A stretch of DNA of 64,000 nucleotides from Brachymonas wangyanguii. Its GTDB lineage: Bacteria; Pseudomonadota; Gammaproteobacteria; Burkholderiales; Burkholderiaceae_C. The stretch covers positions 434,001-498,000 of the forward strand of contig NZ_CP173677.1 of assembly GCF_045055315.1 (NCBI RefSeq). The letters run 5' to 3'. Below, in pieces: positions 46,370 through 54,487 of the stretch. The notes beneath the pieces are model-generated. The model was not told where the DNA came from. It worked only from the letters and a program-made list of their open reading frames with translations, and made no database searches. The translations under genes were made by a program, and so were the position numbers. Positions within the stretch are counted from its first letter, which is position 1, and each line of letters opens with the position of its first letter.

Positions 46370-46807
46370 ATGAAACTGCCTTTGCCCCAAGAGAAATACC
46401 AGGTTTATGAAACCGTGCTGTCCATGCGCTGGGGCGACATGGATGCCTTTGCCCATTTGAACAACACGCTGTATGTGCGCTATTTCGAGGAGGCGCGCGT
46501 GCGCTGGCTGGTCGAGGCGCGTGGCACCATGGTCGAGAGCGGCGAGGGCCCGGTGGTGGCCAATGTGTTCTGCAACTTCTACCGCCAGCTCGAATATCCG
46601 GCACAGCTGCGCATCCGCCTGTTCGTCAACAGCGTGGGCCGCAGCTCCTGCGACATGTGGATGACGATCGAGCACGATGGCCAGCCCGACACCATCGTGG
46701 CCGATGGCGGCTGCACCATGGTCTGGGTCGATTACGCCGCCGGCAAGGCGGTGGCGCTGCCGGACTGGCTGCGCGACGGCATCCTGCAGGTGCTGCCGGC
46801 GCAGTAA
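46370..46807 (+). CDS. Acyl-CoA thioesterase, 4HBT hot-dog family
   Basis: 145 residues, single hot-dog domain. The active-site motif near the start is MRWGDMDAFAHLNNTLYVRY with the conserved Asp. The family hydrolyses acyl-CoAs or aryl-CoAs (4-hydroxybenzoyl-CoA thioesterase/YbgC-like); substrate unknown. I chose the ATG at 46370; the upstream open frame lacks family similarity. It converges on the AhpD-like gene, with 13 bp between the stops. Confidence 0.87.
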   Translation: MKLPLPQEKYQVYETVLSMRWGDMDAFAHLNNTLYVRYFEEARVRWLVEARGTMVESGEGPVVANVFCNFYRQLEYPAQLRIRLFVNSVGRSSCDMWMTIEHDGQPDTIVADGGCTMVWVDYAAGKAVALPDWLRDGILQVLPAQ

Positions 46808-46820
46808 GCGCTGTCGTGTT

Positions 46821-47417
46821 TCAGGCTTCGGCCGGCTTCTTGCGCGGCTGGCGCCCCATCAGGTAGAACTCCGGGTTCGGCTCCATGCCGGTAAAGGCGA
46901 CGATGCGATTGCTCAGGCCGAACAGACCGGTGATGCTGGCGATGTCCCAGATGTCCTCGTCGTCGAAGCCGTGCGCGCGCAGGGTCTCGAAATCGGCATC
47001 GCATAAGGTATGCGAGGCCTGGTTGACCTTGCTGGCAAAGTCCAGCATGGCGCGTTCGCGTGGGCTGAGGTGGGCGGTGCGGTAGTTGATGGCGACCTGG
47101 TCAGCGATCAGCGGGTCGCGCTTGAAGATGCGCAGCAGCGCGCCATGCGCCAGCACACAGTACAGGCATTCGTTCTGGGCGCTGATGGCGGTGATGATCA
47201 TTTCGCGCTCGGCCTTGGTCAGCGAACTCTCCTCGCGCAGCATCAGGGCATCGTGGTAGGCGAAGAAGGCGCGCCATTCGGCCGGGCGGCGCGCCAGCTG
47301 CAGGAACACGTTTGGCACGAAGCCGGTCTTTTCCTGCACCGCCAGGATGGTGTCGCGGATATCGTCGGGCAGATTCTCCAGGGCGGGGAAGGGGTAGCGC
47401 TGCTGGGTGTCGGTCAT
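46821..47417 (-). CDS. AhpD-like peroxidase-related protein
   Basis: 198 residues, carboxymuconolactone decarboxylase/AhpD superfamily. The redox motif is AQNECLYCVLAHGALLR (C-x-x-C...H), as in alkylhydroperoxidase D. The N-terminal half contains GFVPNVFLQLARRPAEWRAF. Likely a peroxide-handling or redox enzyme; the subgroup is often annotated as peroxidase-related. The ATG at 47417 matches the family start; no clear Shine-Dalgarno sequence is visible. It is downstream of the PAS-LuxR gene on the same strand with an 86 bp gap. Confidence 0.85.
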   Translation of the reverse strand: MTDTQQRYPFPALENLPDDIRDTILAVQEKTGFVPNVFLQLARRPAEWRAFFAYHDALMLREESSLTKAEREMIITAISAQNECLYCVLAHGALLRIFKRDPLIADQVAINYRTAHLSPRERAMLDFASKVNQASHTLCDADFETLRAHGFDDEDIWDIASITGLFGLSNRIVAFTGMEPNPEFYLMGRQPRKKPAEA

Positions 47418-47503
47418 GGCGTGATGGGGGAAAGTGGGTACAGCCTTGCATGCTAGACCGGCTGGATGCGGTCTGCCTATCGGGTGTTCCACGGAATTGG
47501 CGG

Positions 47504-48121
47504 TCAGGGCGAACCGGCCATCAGCTTCTGGATCAGTGCGGCGGTGGTGCTGGTGTCGTACTTGCGCATCAGGCTGGCGCGGTGCACCTCGACCGTGCGG
47601 TGGCTCAGGTTCAGCACGCGCGCGATTTCCTTGGAAGTCAGGCCGGTCAGCAGCTGGCTGGCGACCTCGCGCTCACGCGGGGTGAGCGTGGCGCGGTCGG
47701 GCGTGAGCGGCTGGCGGCTATCGATGTCCTCGAAGCTCCAGATGCCGGCGGCATGCGGATCACTGCGGTCCAGCGCACGGCCGGCCACGCGGCACCAGAA
47801 CAGCTCGCCGGCAAAGCGGCCACCGACGCGCCGCATGATGCGCTCGTCGCGGTAGCTGCCATGGTGCATCAGCGGCTGGGCGATGCGCTCGCCGGTACGC
47901 TGGAACTCGTCCTGGCTCGGGTAGAGGATGGCAAAGCTCTGCTGCAGCAAGTCCTCGCGCTCGACGCAGAAAAGCTCACAGACCTTCTGGTTGCAGTCGA
48001 CGATGGTGCGCTGGCGTGACAGAATCAGGCCGATGGGCGCCAGGTCAAAGGCCCAGCGGTAGTCGGCGCTGGCGGGGAAGGGCGATTCCATGGGGCTGGA
48101 TGGCATATGCGTGTTGTCCAT
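47504..48121 (-). CDS. PAS-LuxR family transcriptional regulator
   Basis: 205-residue one-component regulator. Residues ~20-125 form a PAS domain (YRWAFDLAPIGLILSRQRTI and LFWCRVAG). Residues ~140-200 form a LuxR/FixJ helix-turn-helix (LTPREREVASQLLTGLTSKE, then IARVLNLSHRTVEVHRASLM). No receiver or kinase domain is present. The ATG at 48121 has no Shine-Dalgarno and is 6 bp from a 26-bp inverted repeat; ATGs at 48106 and 48091 are alternatives. Divergent from scoAB, it probably senses a small molecule and controls ketone-body/acetoacetyl-CoA metabolism; the latter is inference. Confidence 0.87.
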   Translation of the reverse strand: MDNTHMPSSPMESPFPASADYRWAFDLAPIGLILSRQRTIVDCNQKVCELFCVEREDLLQQSFAILYPSQDEFQRTGERIAQPLMHHGSYRDERIMRRVGGRFAGELFWCRVAGRALDRSDPHAAGIWSFEDIDSRQPLTPDRATLTPREREVASQLLTGLTSKEIARVLNLSHRTVEVHRASLMRKYDTSTTAALIQKLMAGSP

Positions 48122-48127
48122 TACGCA

Positions 48128-48153
48128 ATACTACGTAGACGAATACGTAGTAT
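48128..48153. promoter_or_regulatory. 26-bp inverted repeat, candidate operator of the PAS-LuxR regulator
   Basis: Perfect 10-bp arms ATACTACGTA and TACGTAGTAT around a 6-bp centre (GACGAA), in the 66-bp intergenic region between the regulator and scoA. Each arm contains the six-base palindrome TACGTA. The position next to the regulator start suggests autoregulation and control of scoAB. Confidence 0.65.
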
Positions 48154-48187
48154 CGTAGAGCTGTTTTGACATTATCAGGAGACAAGC

Positions 48188-48889
48188 GTGAACAAGATTT
48201 ATCCGAGCGCGGCTGAAGCGCTCCAGGGCGTGGTGAAGGATGGCCAGCTGCTGGCCGTGGGCGGCTTCGGCCTGTGCGGCATTCCGGAAGCGCTGATCGA
48301 CGCCCTGTGCGCCAGCGGCGTGAAGGACCTGACGGTGATTTCCAACAACGCCGGCGTGGACGGTTTTGGTCTGGGCAAGCTGCTGGAAACGCGCCAGATC
48401 AAGAAGATGATCTCTTCCTACGTGGGCGAGAACAAGGAATTCGAGCGCCAGTACCTGGCGGGCGAGCTGGAACTGGAATTCACGCCGCAGGGCACGCTGG
48501 CCGAGAAGCTGCGTGCTGGCGGTGCCGGCATCCCGGCCTTCTTTACCAAGACCGGCGTTGGTACGCTGGTGGCCGAAGGCAAGGAACTGCGCGAGTTCAA
48601 CGGCGAAACCTATGTGATGGAGCACGGCCTGTTCCCCGAGGTGGCGCTGGTCAAGGCCGATGTGGCTGACCGCAGCGGCAACCTGCGCTTCAACCTGACG
48701 GCCCGCAACTTCAACCCGGCTGCTGCCACTGCCGGCAAGATCTGCATCGTGGAAGTCGAGCGCATCGTGGAAACCGGCGAAATCGCCCCCGATGACGTGC
48801 ACCTGCCAGGCATCTACGTGCACCGCATCGTGCACAACCCCACGCCCGAGAAGCGCATCGAGAAGCGCACCACCCGCGAGAGCAAGTAA
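48188..48889 (+). CDS. scoA: 3-oxoacid CoA-transferase subunit A
   Basis: 233 residues, alpha subunit of succinyl-CoA:3-ketoacid CoA-transferase, which moves CoA between succinyl-CoA and acetoacetate. Motifs: LLAVGGFGLCGIPEALIDAL, VISNNAGVDGFGLGKLLE, RQIKKMISSYVGENKEFE. GTG start at 48188 with AGGAGAC upstream. Co-transcribed with scoB, 21 bp downstream. Confidence 0.94.
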   Translation: MNKIYPSAAEALQGVVKDGQLLAVGGFGLCGIPEALIDALCASGVKDLTVISNNAGVDGFGLGKLLETRQIKKMISSYVGENKEFERQYLAGELELEFTPQGTLAEKLRAGGAGIPAFFTKTGVGTLVAEGKELREFNGETYVMEHGLFPEVALVKADVADRSGNLRFNLTARNFNPAAATAGKICIVEVERIVETGEIAPDDVHLPGIYVHRIVHNPTPEKRIEKRTTRESK

Positions 48890-48910
48890 ACAGATTCAGG
48901 AGACATCACC

Positions 48911-49552
48911 ATGGCATGGACCCAAGACCAGATGGCTGCGCGCGCAGCCCAGGAGCTGCAGGACGGCTTCTACGTGAACCTCGGCATCGGCATTCCGACG
49001 CTGGTGGCCAACCATGTACCGGACGACAAGGAAGTCTGGCTGCAGAGCGAAAACGGCATGCTGGGCATCGGCCCGTTCCCGACGGAAGATGAAGTAAACG
49101 CCGACCTGATCAACGCCGGCAAGCAGACCGTGACCACCATCAAGGGCTCGTCCATTTTTGGCAGCGACCAGTCCTTCGCCATGATCCGTGGCGGCAAGAT
49201 CAACCTGTCCATTCTGGGCGCCATGCAGGTGACCGCCAAGGGTGACCTGGCCAACTGGATGATTCCGGGCAAGATGGTCAAGGGCATGGGCGGCGCGATG
49301 GACCTGGTGGCCGGCGTGAAGCGCGTGATCGTGCTGATGGAACACGTGGCCAATAAGAAGGACGGCACCACCGACATGAAGATCCTGCCCGAGTGCACGT
49401 TGCCGCTGACAGGCGTGGGCGTGGTGGACATGATCATCACCGACCTGGGCGTGTTTGACGTGACGCCCGAAGGCCTGAAAGTGCTGGAACTGGCACCGGA
49501 AGTGACTTTCGAGGAAGTGCAATCGAAGACGGGTGTGCCGCTGATCCAGTAA
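48911..49552 (+). CDS. scoB: 3-oxoacid CoA-transferase subunit B
   Basis: 213 residues. The catalytic Glu lies in LQSENGMLGIGPFP and the glycine loop in NLGIGIPTLVANHV. The ATG follows AGGAGACATCACC. A strong terminator closes the operon. With ScoA this allows use of acetoacetate, for example from PHB breakdown. Confidence 0.94.
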   Translation: MAWTQDQMAARAAQELQDGFYVNLGIGIPTLVANHVPDDKEVWLQSENGMLGIGPFPTEDEVNADLINAGKQTVTTIKGSSIFGSDQSFAMIRGGKINLSILGAMQVTAKGDLANWMIPGKMVKGMGGAMDLVAGVKRVIVLMEHVANKKDGTTDMKILPECTLPLTGVGVVDMIITDLGVFDVTPEGLKVLELAPEVTFEEVQSKTGVPLIQ

Positions 49553-49575
49553 GCACTGGCATGCGCATTTGAACC

Positions 49576-49610
49576 ACCGCCTGCAGCCTTGGCCGCAGGC
49601 GGTTTTTGTT
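49576..49610 (+). terminator. Terminator after scoAB
   Basis: 9-bp stem ACCGCCTGC/GCAGGCGGT with a 10-nt loop, followed by TTTTTG. Confidence 0.9.
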
Positions 49611-49755
49611 TGTCGTTACATTTAGAAGAAAACAATCACCTTATTAAGTTCAATTGAATTCATTTTTTCTGGCGTTTCGTGCATCATGCATGAACCCGCT
49701 CGACACTACTGCGGCAGGCCCTATTTCCCTTATCTATTGAACCAGGAGCGCCACC

Positions 49756-51288
49756 ATGCAAGACGACAACAAGCCCCGCTGTCCCGTCACTCACCTGACC
49801 ACCGATTTCGGTGCGCCGGTGCCCAGCAACCGCAACAGCCTGACCGCCGGCGCGCGTGGTCCGCTGCTGGCGCAGGACGTCTGGCTGCAGGAAAAGCTGG
49901 CCAACTTCGTGCGTGAGGTGATCCCGGAGCGCCGCATGCACGCCAAGGGCTCGGGTGCCTTCGGTACCTTTACCGTGACCAAGGACATCACGAAGTACAC
50001 TCGCGCTGCCATCTTCAGCGAAGTTGGCAAGAAGACCGAGATGTTTGCCCGCTTCACCACCGTGGCCGGCGAGCGCGGTGCGGCCGATGCCGAGCGCGAT
50101 ATCCGTGGCTTTGCCCTGAAGTTCTACACCGAAGAGGGCAACTGGGACATGGTGGGCAACAACACGCCGGTGTTCTTCATCCGTGACCCGCGCCAGTTCC
50201 CCGACCTGAACAAGGCGGTCAAGCGCGATCCGCGTACCAATATGCGCTCTGCCACCAACAACTGGGACTGGTGGACGCTCAACCCGGAAGCGCTACACCA
50301 GGTCACCATCGTGATGAGCGACCGCGGCATTCCGGCCAGCTACCGCCACATGCACGGCTTCAGTTCGCACACCTACAGCTTCTGGAACAAGGACGGCGAG
50401 CGCTTCTGGGTCAAGATGCATTTCCGCACCCAGCAGGGCATCAAGAACCTGACCGATGCCGAAGCCGCCGAACTGGTGGGCCAGGACCGTGAAAGCCATC
50501 AGAAGGACCTGTACGAGGCGATCGAGCGTGGCGAGTTCCCGAAGTGGACCATGTACGTGCAGATCATGCCCGAGGCCGATGCCGAGAAGTACCCGCTGCA
50601 CCCGTTCGACCTGACCAAGGTCTGGTACAAGGGCGACTATCCGCTGATCGAAGTGGGCGAGTTCGAGCTTAACCGCAACCCGGAAAACTTCTTTGCCGAC
50701 GTCGAGCAGAGCGCGTTTGCCCCGGGCAACCTGGTGCCCGGCATTGGTGCCAGCCCGGACCGCATGCTGCAGTCTCGCCTGTTCAACTACGCCGATGCAC
50801 AGCGCTACCGCCTGGGCACCAACTACCAGCAGATTCCGGTCAACGCCGCGCGCTGCCCGGTGCACAGCAACCACCGCGACGGTATCGGCCGTGTGGATGG
50901 CAACTACGGCGGCCTGCCGCACTACGAGCCGAACAGCTTCGGCCAGTGGCAGGCACAGCCCGAGTTCGAGGAGCCGCCGCTGAAGATCACTGGTGACGCC
51001 AAGCACTGGAGCTTCCACGAGGACGACAGCAACTACTTCGAGCAGCCGCGCAAGCTGTTCCAGCTGATGACGCCCGAGCAGCAGGAAGTGCTGTTTGGCA
51101 ACACCGCCCGTGCCATGGGCGATGCGCCGGAATTCGTCAAGTTCCGCCACATCCGCAACTGCAACGCGGCCGATCCGGCCTACGGCGCTGGTGTCGCCAA
51201 GGCGCTGGGTCTGGACCTGCAGAAGGCCCTGGACTCCAAGAAGGATGACCCGATGTTTGGCAACCCGCTGGTGGCACTGCCGGCCTGA
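49756..51288 (+). CDS. Monofunctional heme catalase
   Basis: 510-residue small-subunit catalase degrading hydrogen peroxide. Distal His region in RRMHAKGSGAFGTF, conserved Asn in WDMVGNNTPVFFIRDP, proximal heme Tyr in QSRLFNYADAQRYRLG. No C-terminal flavodoxin-like domain, so it is the KatA type. AGGAGCGCC precedes the ATG. In the 203-bp upstream gap, a TTCAATTGAA palindrome (49649-49658) lies in AT-rich DNA; no OxyR consensus was recognised. Confidence 0.95.
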   Translation: MQDDNKPRCPVTHLTTDFGAPVPSNRNSLTAGARGPLLAQDVWLQEKLANFVREVIPERRMHAKGSGAFGTFTVTKDITKYTRAAIFSEVGKKTEMFARFTTVAGERGAADAERDIRGFALKFYTEEGNWDMVGNNTPVFFIRDPRQFPDLNKAVKRDPRTNMRSATNNWDWWTLNPEALHQVTIVMSDRGIPASYRHMHGFSSHTYSFWNKDGERFWVKMHFRTQQGIKNLTDAEAAELVGQDRESHQKDLYEAIERGEFPKWTMYVQIMPEADAEKYPLHPFDLTKVWYKGDYPLIEVGEFELNRNPENFFADVEQSAFAPGNLVPGIGASPDRMLQSRLFNYADAQRYRLGTNYQQIPVNAARCPVHSNHRDGIGRVDGNYGGLPHYEPNSFGQWQAQPEFEEPPLKITGDAKHWSFHEDDSNYFEQPRKLFQLMTPEQQEVLFGNTARAMGDAPEFVKFRHIRNCNAADPAYGAGVAKALGLDLQKALDSKKDDPMFGNPLVALPA

Positions 51289-51327
51289 TGCCGTAAGATC
51301 GGCTTGACGGAGACCACCTCCGTCTGC

Positions 51328-51365
51328 ACCAGCCCCGTCTGCTCCGGCAGGCGGGGCTGGTTTTG
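51328..51365 (+). terminator. Terminator after catalase
   Basis: 10-bp stem ACCAGCCCCG/CGGGGCTGGT followed by TTTG. Confidence 0.85.
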
Positions 51366-51411
51366 TTGATTCCACTGTTTCTCCCTGCAATTCCCTGCAA
51401 GACTGCCCCGA

Positions 51412-52401
51412 ATGCAAGAACTGATCGATCTGCTGCACCAGCACGGCGTGCTGCTGGTTTTCCTGGTCACGCTGGCCTCACGCGTGGGCCTGCCGGTGCC
51501 TGCGGCGCCACTGATCGTGGTGGCCGGCGGCCTGGTGGCGGCCGGACGCATGGCGCTGATTGATTTGCTGCTGGTATCGGTACTGGCCAACGTGATCGCC
51601 GACTGGGTCTGGTATGCGGCGGGGCGCCACTATGGCAGCCGCATCATGCGTCTGGTGTGCCGGGTGTCGCAGTCGCCGGACAGCTGCGTGCTGGAAAGTG
51701 AAGGCATGCTGACGCGCTGGGGCGGCGGCTCGCTGGTGCTGGCCAAGTTCATTCCGGGCGTGTCGCTGGTGGCGCCGCCGATGACGGGTGCGATGCGCAT
51801 GCCGTTCTGGCAGTTCGTGCTGTACGACGCCGTGGCGGCGCTGGTCTGGACGCTGGCCTACCTGGTGCTGGGTCTGGTGTTCCGCCACCAGATCGAGCAG
51901 GTGCTGGCGGCGATGGAGCAGGCCACCTGGCTGGCACTCGGCCTGGTTGGCGTGCTGGTCGTGCTGTTTGGCGGCTATCGCATCTGGCAGCGGCACCGCC
52001 TGAAGCAGGTGCAGTCCATCGTGCGCATGGCGCCGGAGGAGCTGATGCAGCGCATGCAGCAGGGCTGGCAGCCGCTGGTGCTGGACGTGCGCTCACGGGA
52101 GATGACGGCGCTGGAGCCGGACGGCCTGCCGGGTGCGCAGCGCGTGGACATGGCGCAGCTCCGTACACAAATGAGCGACGAGGAGCGCGAGCGCCCGATC
52201 GTGGTGTATTGCAACTGCCCGGGCGATGTGTCGGCGGCGCAGGCGGCACGCCGGCTGCGTGGCCTGGGTTTCCGCCAGGTCTGGCCGCTACTGGGCGGGC
52301 TGGATGGCTGGCTGGAAGCTGGCCATGGCGTGCAGCCGGTGTCGGAATATCTGCCGGCGCGCTGCAACAAGGCCGATGTCGTGCTGCAGCGTGGCGTATA
52401 A
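51412..52401 (+). CDS. DedA-family membrane protein fused to rhodanese
   Basis: 329 residues. Residues ~1-195 are a DedA/SNARE-associated domain: hydrophobic segments plus RVGLPVPAAPLIVVAGG and the signature FIPGVSLVAPPMTGAMRMP (G-x-x-x-x-P and R). Residues ~205-325 are a rhodanese domain (QPLVLDVRSREM) with an active-site loop YCNCPGDVSAAQAARRL containing two Cys. Members of the DedA family affect membrane lipid scrambling and envelope stress; the rhodanese part could transfer sulfane sulfur at the membrane. The ATG at 51412 lies past the catalase terminator. Confidence 0.88.
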   Translation: MQELIDLLHQHGVLLVFLVTLASRVGLPVPAAPLIVVAGGLVAAGRMALIDLLLVSVLANVIADWVWYAAGRHYGSRIMRLVCRVSQSPDSCVLESEGMLTRWGGGSLVLAKFIPGVSLVAPPMTGAMRMPFWQFVLYDAVAALVWTLAYLVLGLVFRHQIEQVLAAMEQATWLALGLVGVLVVLFGGYRIWQRHRLKQVQSIVRMAPEELMQRMQQGWQPLVLDVRSREMTALEPDGLPGAQRVDMAQLRTQMSDEERERPIVVYCNCPGDVSAAQAARRLRGLGFRQVWPLLGGLDGWLEAGHGVQPVSEYLPARCNKADVVLQRGV

Positions 52402-52486
52402 ACCCCGGTTTATGCGGAATCTGCTGCAAGAACGGTCAGCATGCGGTAATATCAACGGTTTTCCACAATTGCACCAGGAGTCAGAA

Positions 52487-52645
52487 ATGGGCAACAAGAT
52501 CGTTACCGAAGCCGATCGCAAGGCTACTCCGCCCCTGCCGGGCGCCCCCCGCATCAAGCAGGGCGACGGCCAGCGTCGCAGCCAGGAGCGCGGCTCCCAC
52601 ATCCGCAACAAGAAGCGCCCCGGCAAGCGTCCGCACCAGGGTTGA
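52487..52645 (+). CDS. Small basic protein (52 aa)
   Basis: 52 residues, MGNKIVTEADRKATPPLPGA then an Arg/Lys/Gly-rich tail (RRSQERGSHIRNKKRPGKRP), with no hydrophobic segment. AGGAG sits seven bases before the ATG and a terminator follows, so it is a real independent gene that automatic length filters may miss. Its composition suggests binding to nucleic acid or the ribosome; I cannot name a family. Confidence 0.72.
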   Translation: MGNKIVTEADRKATPPLPGAPRIKQGDGQRRSQERGSHIRNKKRPGKRPHQG

Positions 52646-52684
52646 TGGTGGCGTCGGCCTATCCGGTCGCGCGCACCCACCGGC

Positions 52685-52709
52685 AAAGGCTACCGCAAGG
52701 TAGCCTTTT
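52685..52709 (+). terminator. Terminator after the 52-aa gene
   Basis: Stem AAAGGCTACC/GGTAGCCTTT with loop GCAA and a T tail; it is nearly symmetric and may also serve convergent panC. Confidence 0.87.
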
Positions 52710-52729
52710 GTCGTTGTGGGCGGCCGGCA

Positions 52730-53578
52730 TCAGGCCAGGTCGAGTTCGAGGTTGTCGATCAGGCGCGTCTTGCCCAGGCGCGAGGCGGCCAGGATCACCA
52801 GCGAGCGGTCATCGGCCGTGGCCGGCTGCAGGTCGTGCTGGCGGCTGATGGCGATGTAGTCGGTCTGCCAGCCATGCTGGTCGAGCAGCTGTTGGGCTTC
52901 GGCTGACAGGGCAGGGTAGTCGCGGCGGCCTTGCCGGATCGCATCGGCCAGCTGTTCCAGCGTGCGGCGCAGGCGGATCGCTTCGGCGCGTTCGGCATCG
53001 CTCAGGTAGCCGTTGCGCGAGGACAGCGCCAGGCCATCCTCGGCACGCTGCGTGTCCACGCCGAGGATCTCGATCGGCATGTTGAGTTCGCGCACCATGC
53101 CTTCGATGACCTTGAGCTGCTGGTAGTCCTTCTTGCCGAACACGGCCAGATCGGGCTGCACCAGGTTGAACAGCTTGGTCACGACGGTGGCGACGCCACG
53201 GAAATGGCCGGGACGGAACTCGCCGCAGAGCAGGTTCTGGATCGCTGGCGGTTCGACGAAATACTGCTGCTCGCCTTGCGGGTAGAGCTCCGGCACGGAC
53301 GGGTGGAACACCGCGTCCACGCCGGCTGCCTGCAGTTTTTCGCAATCGGCCTCGAAGGTGCGCGGGTAGTTGTCCAGGTCCTCGCCGGGGCCGAACTGGA
53401 TCGGGTTGACGAAGATGGAGACGATCACCTTGCCGCCCACGGCGCGCATGCGCTCGACGGCAGTGTGGCAGAGCTGGATATGGCCGGCGTGCAGGTTGCC
53501 CATGGTGGGCACGAAGGCAAGGGTGCCAGCCTGCTTGCGCCAGGCGCGCAGGGCTTCGACAGTGGTCAGGATCTGCAT
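52730..53578 (-). CDS. panC: Pantothenate synthetase
   Basis: ATP-dependent joining of pantoate and beta-alanine. 282 aa: HIGH-type motif FVPTMGNLHAGHIQLC, IFVNPIQFGPGEDLDNYPRT, VFGKKDYQQLKVIEGMVREL and the KMSKS-like LALSSRNGYLS. It follows panB by 21 bp in the usual panBC order. Confidence 0.96.
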   Translation of the reverse strand: MQILTTVEALRAWRKQAGTLAFVPTMGNLHAGHIQLCHTAVERMRAVGGKVIVSIFVNPIQFGPGEDLDNYPRTFEADCEKLQAAGVDAVFHPSVPELYPQGEQQYFVEPPAIQNLLCGEFRPGHFRGVATVVTKLFNLVQPDLAVFGKKDYQQLKVIEGMVRELNMPIEILGVDTQRAEDGLALSSRNGYLSDAERAEAIRLRRTLEQLADAIRQGRRDYPALSAEAQQLLDQHGWQTDYIAISRQHDLQPATADDRSLVILAASRLGKTRLIDNLELDLA

Positions 53579-53599
53579 GGAATCAGGAAATTCGGGAAA

Positions 53600-54388
53600 T
53601 CAGTAGCTGTGTTCGGGTGCCGGGTAGCTGCCATCACGCACGGCCTGCACGTAGTTGGCAAAGGCTTCGTGGATGGAGCTGGCGTCCTGCATGAAGTTGC
53701 GTACGAAGCGCGCCTTGCGGCCCGGGAAGACGTCGAGCATGTCGTGCATCACCAGCACCTGGCCGTCGGTGTCCTTGCCGGCACCAATGCCGATGGTGAT
53801 GGCCGGGATGCTGCGCGTGACCTCGGCGCCGAGTTCGGCCGGCACCATTTCCATCAGCACCATTTGCGCGCCGGCATCGGACAGGGCGCGTGCGTCCTGA
53901 AGCAGGCGTTCGGCCTGGTCGCCACGGCCCTGAACCTTGTAGCCGCCCAGCGTGTGCACCGATTGCGGCGTCAGGCCGATGTGGGCGCAGACCGGGATGC
54001 CGCGCGCCACCAGGAATTCGACTGTGGGTGCCATGAAGGCGCCGCCTTCGAGCTTGACCATTTCAGCGCCGGCCTGCATCAGGGCGACAGCGCTGTCAAA
54101 CGCCTGCTCCTTGCTCTGCTGGTAGCTGCCAAAGGACAGGTCGGACAGCACCAGCGCATCGCCGGCGCCGCGCGCCACGCAGCGCGTGTGGTAGACCATG
54201 TCGTCCAGCGTGACCGGCAGGGTGGAGTTGCGGCCCTGGCAGACCATGCCGAGCGAATCGCCGACCAGCAGGATGTCCACGCCGGCGCTGGACATGGCAC
54301 TGGCGAAGCTGGCGTCATAACAGGTGAGCATGGCCATCTTCTGGCCTTCCTGCTTCATTTTCTGCAGGACGGAAATGGTTTTTTTCAT
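53600..54388 (-). CDS. panB: 3-methyl-2-oxobutanoate hydroxymethyltransferase
   Basis: Forms ketopantoate from alpha-ketoisovalerate using methylene-tetrahydrofolate. 262 aa: TCYDASFASAMSSAGVDILL, VGDSLGMVCQGRNSTLPVTL, AHIGLTPQSVHTLGGYKVQG and IGIGAGKDTDGQVLVMHDML. Start MKKTISVLQKMKQEG; GGAGG upstream of the ATG. A minus-strand TACAAT (54440-54435) is a plausible -10 about 47 bp upstream. Confidence 0.96.
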   Translation of the reverse strand: MKKTISVLQKMKQEGQKMAMLTCYDASFASAMSSAGVDILLVGDSLGMVCQGRNSTLPVTLDDMVYHTRCVARGAGDALVLSDLSFGSYQQSKEQAFDSAVALMQAGAEMVKLEGGAFMAPTVEFLVARGIPVCAHIGLTPQSVHTLGGYKVQGRGDQAERLLQDARALSDAGAQMVLMEMVPAELGAEVTRSIPAITIGIGAGKDTDGQVLVMHDMLDVFPGRKARFVRNFMQDASSIHEAFANYVQAVRDGSYPAPEHSY

Positions 54389-54487
54389 GCAGGGCCTCCT
54401 TGGCTGGTGCTGCGAACATTCTCGGACGTGCGCGCATTGTAGGATGCCTGCACCAGAATGGCGCAGATTTGCCCCAGATGGAGGGCA

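Noticed and set aside
49611..49755. OxyR binding site upstream of catalase
   Set aside because: The AT-rich region contains a TTCAATTGAA palindrome but no ATAG-N7-CTAT spacing.
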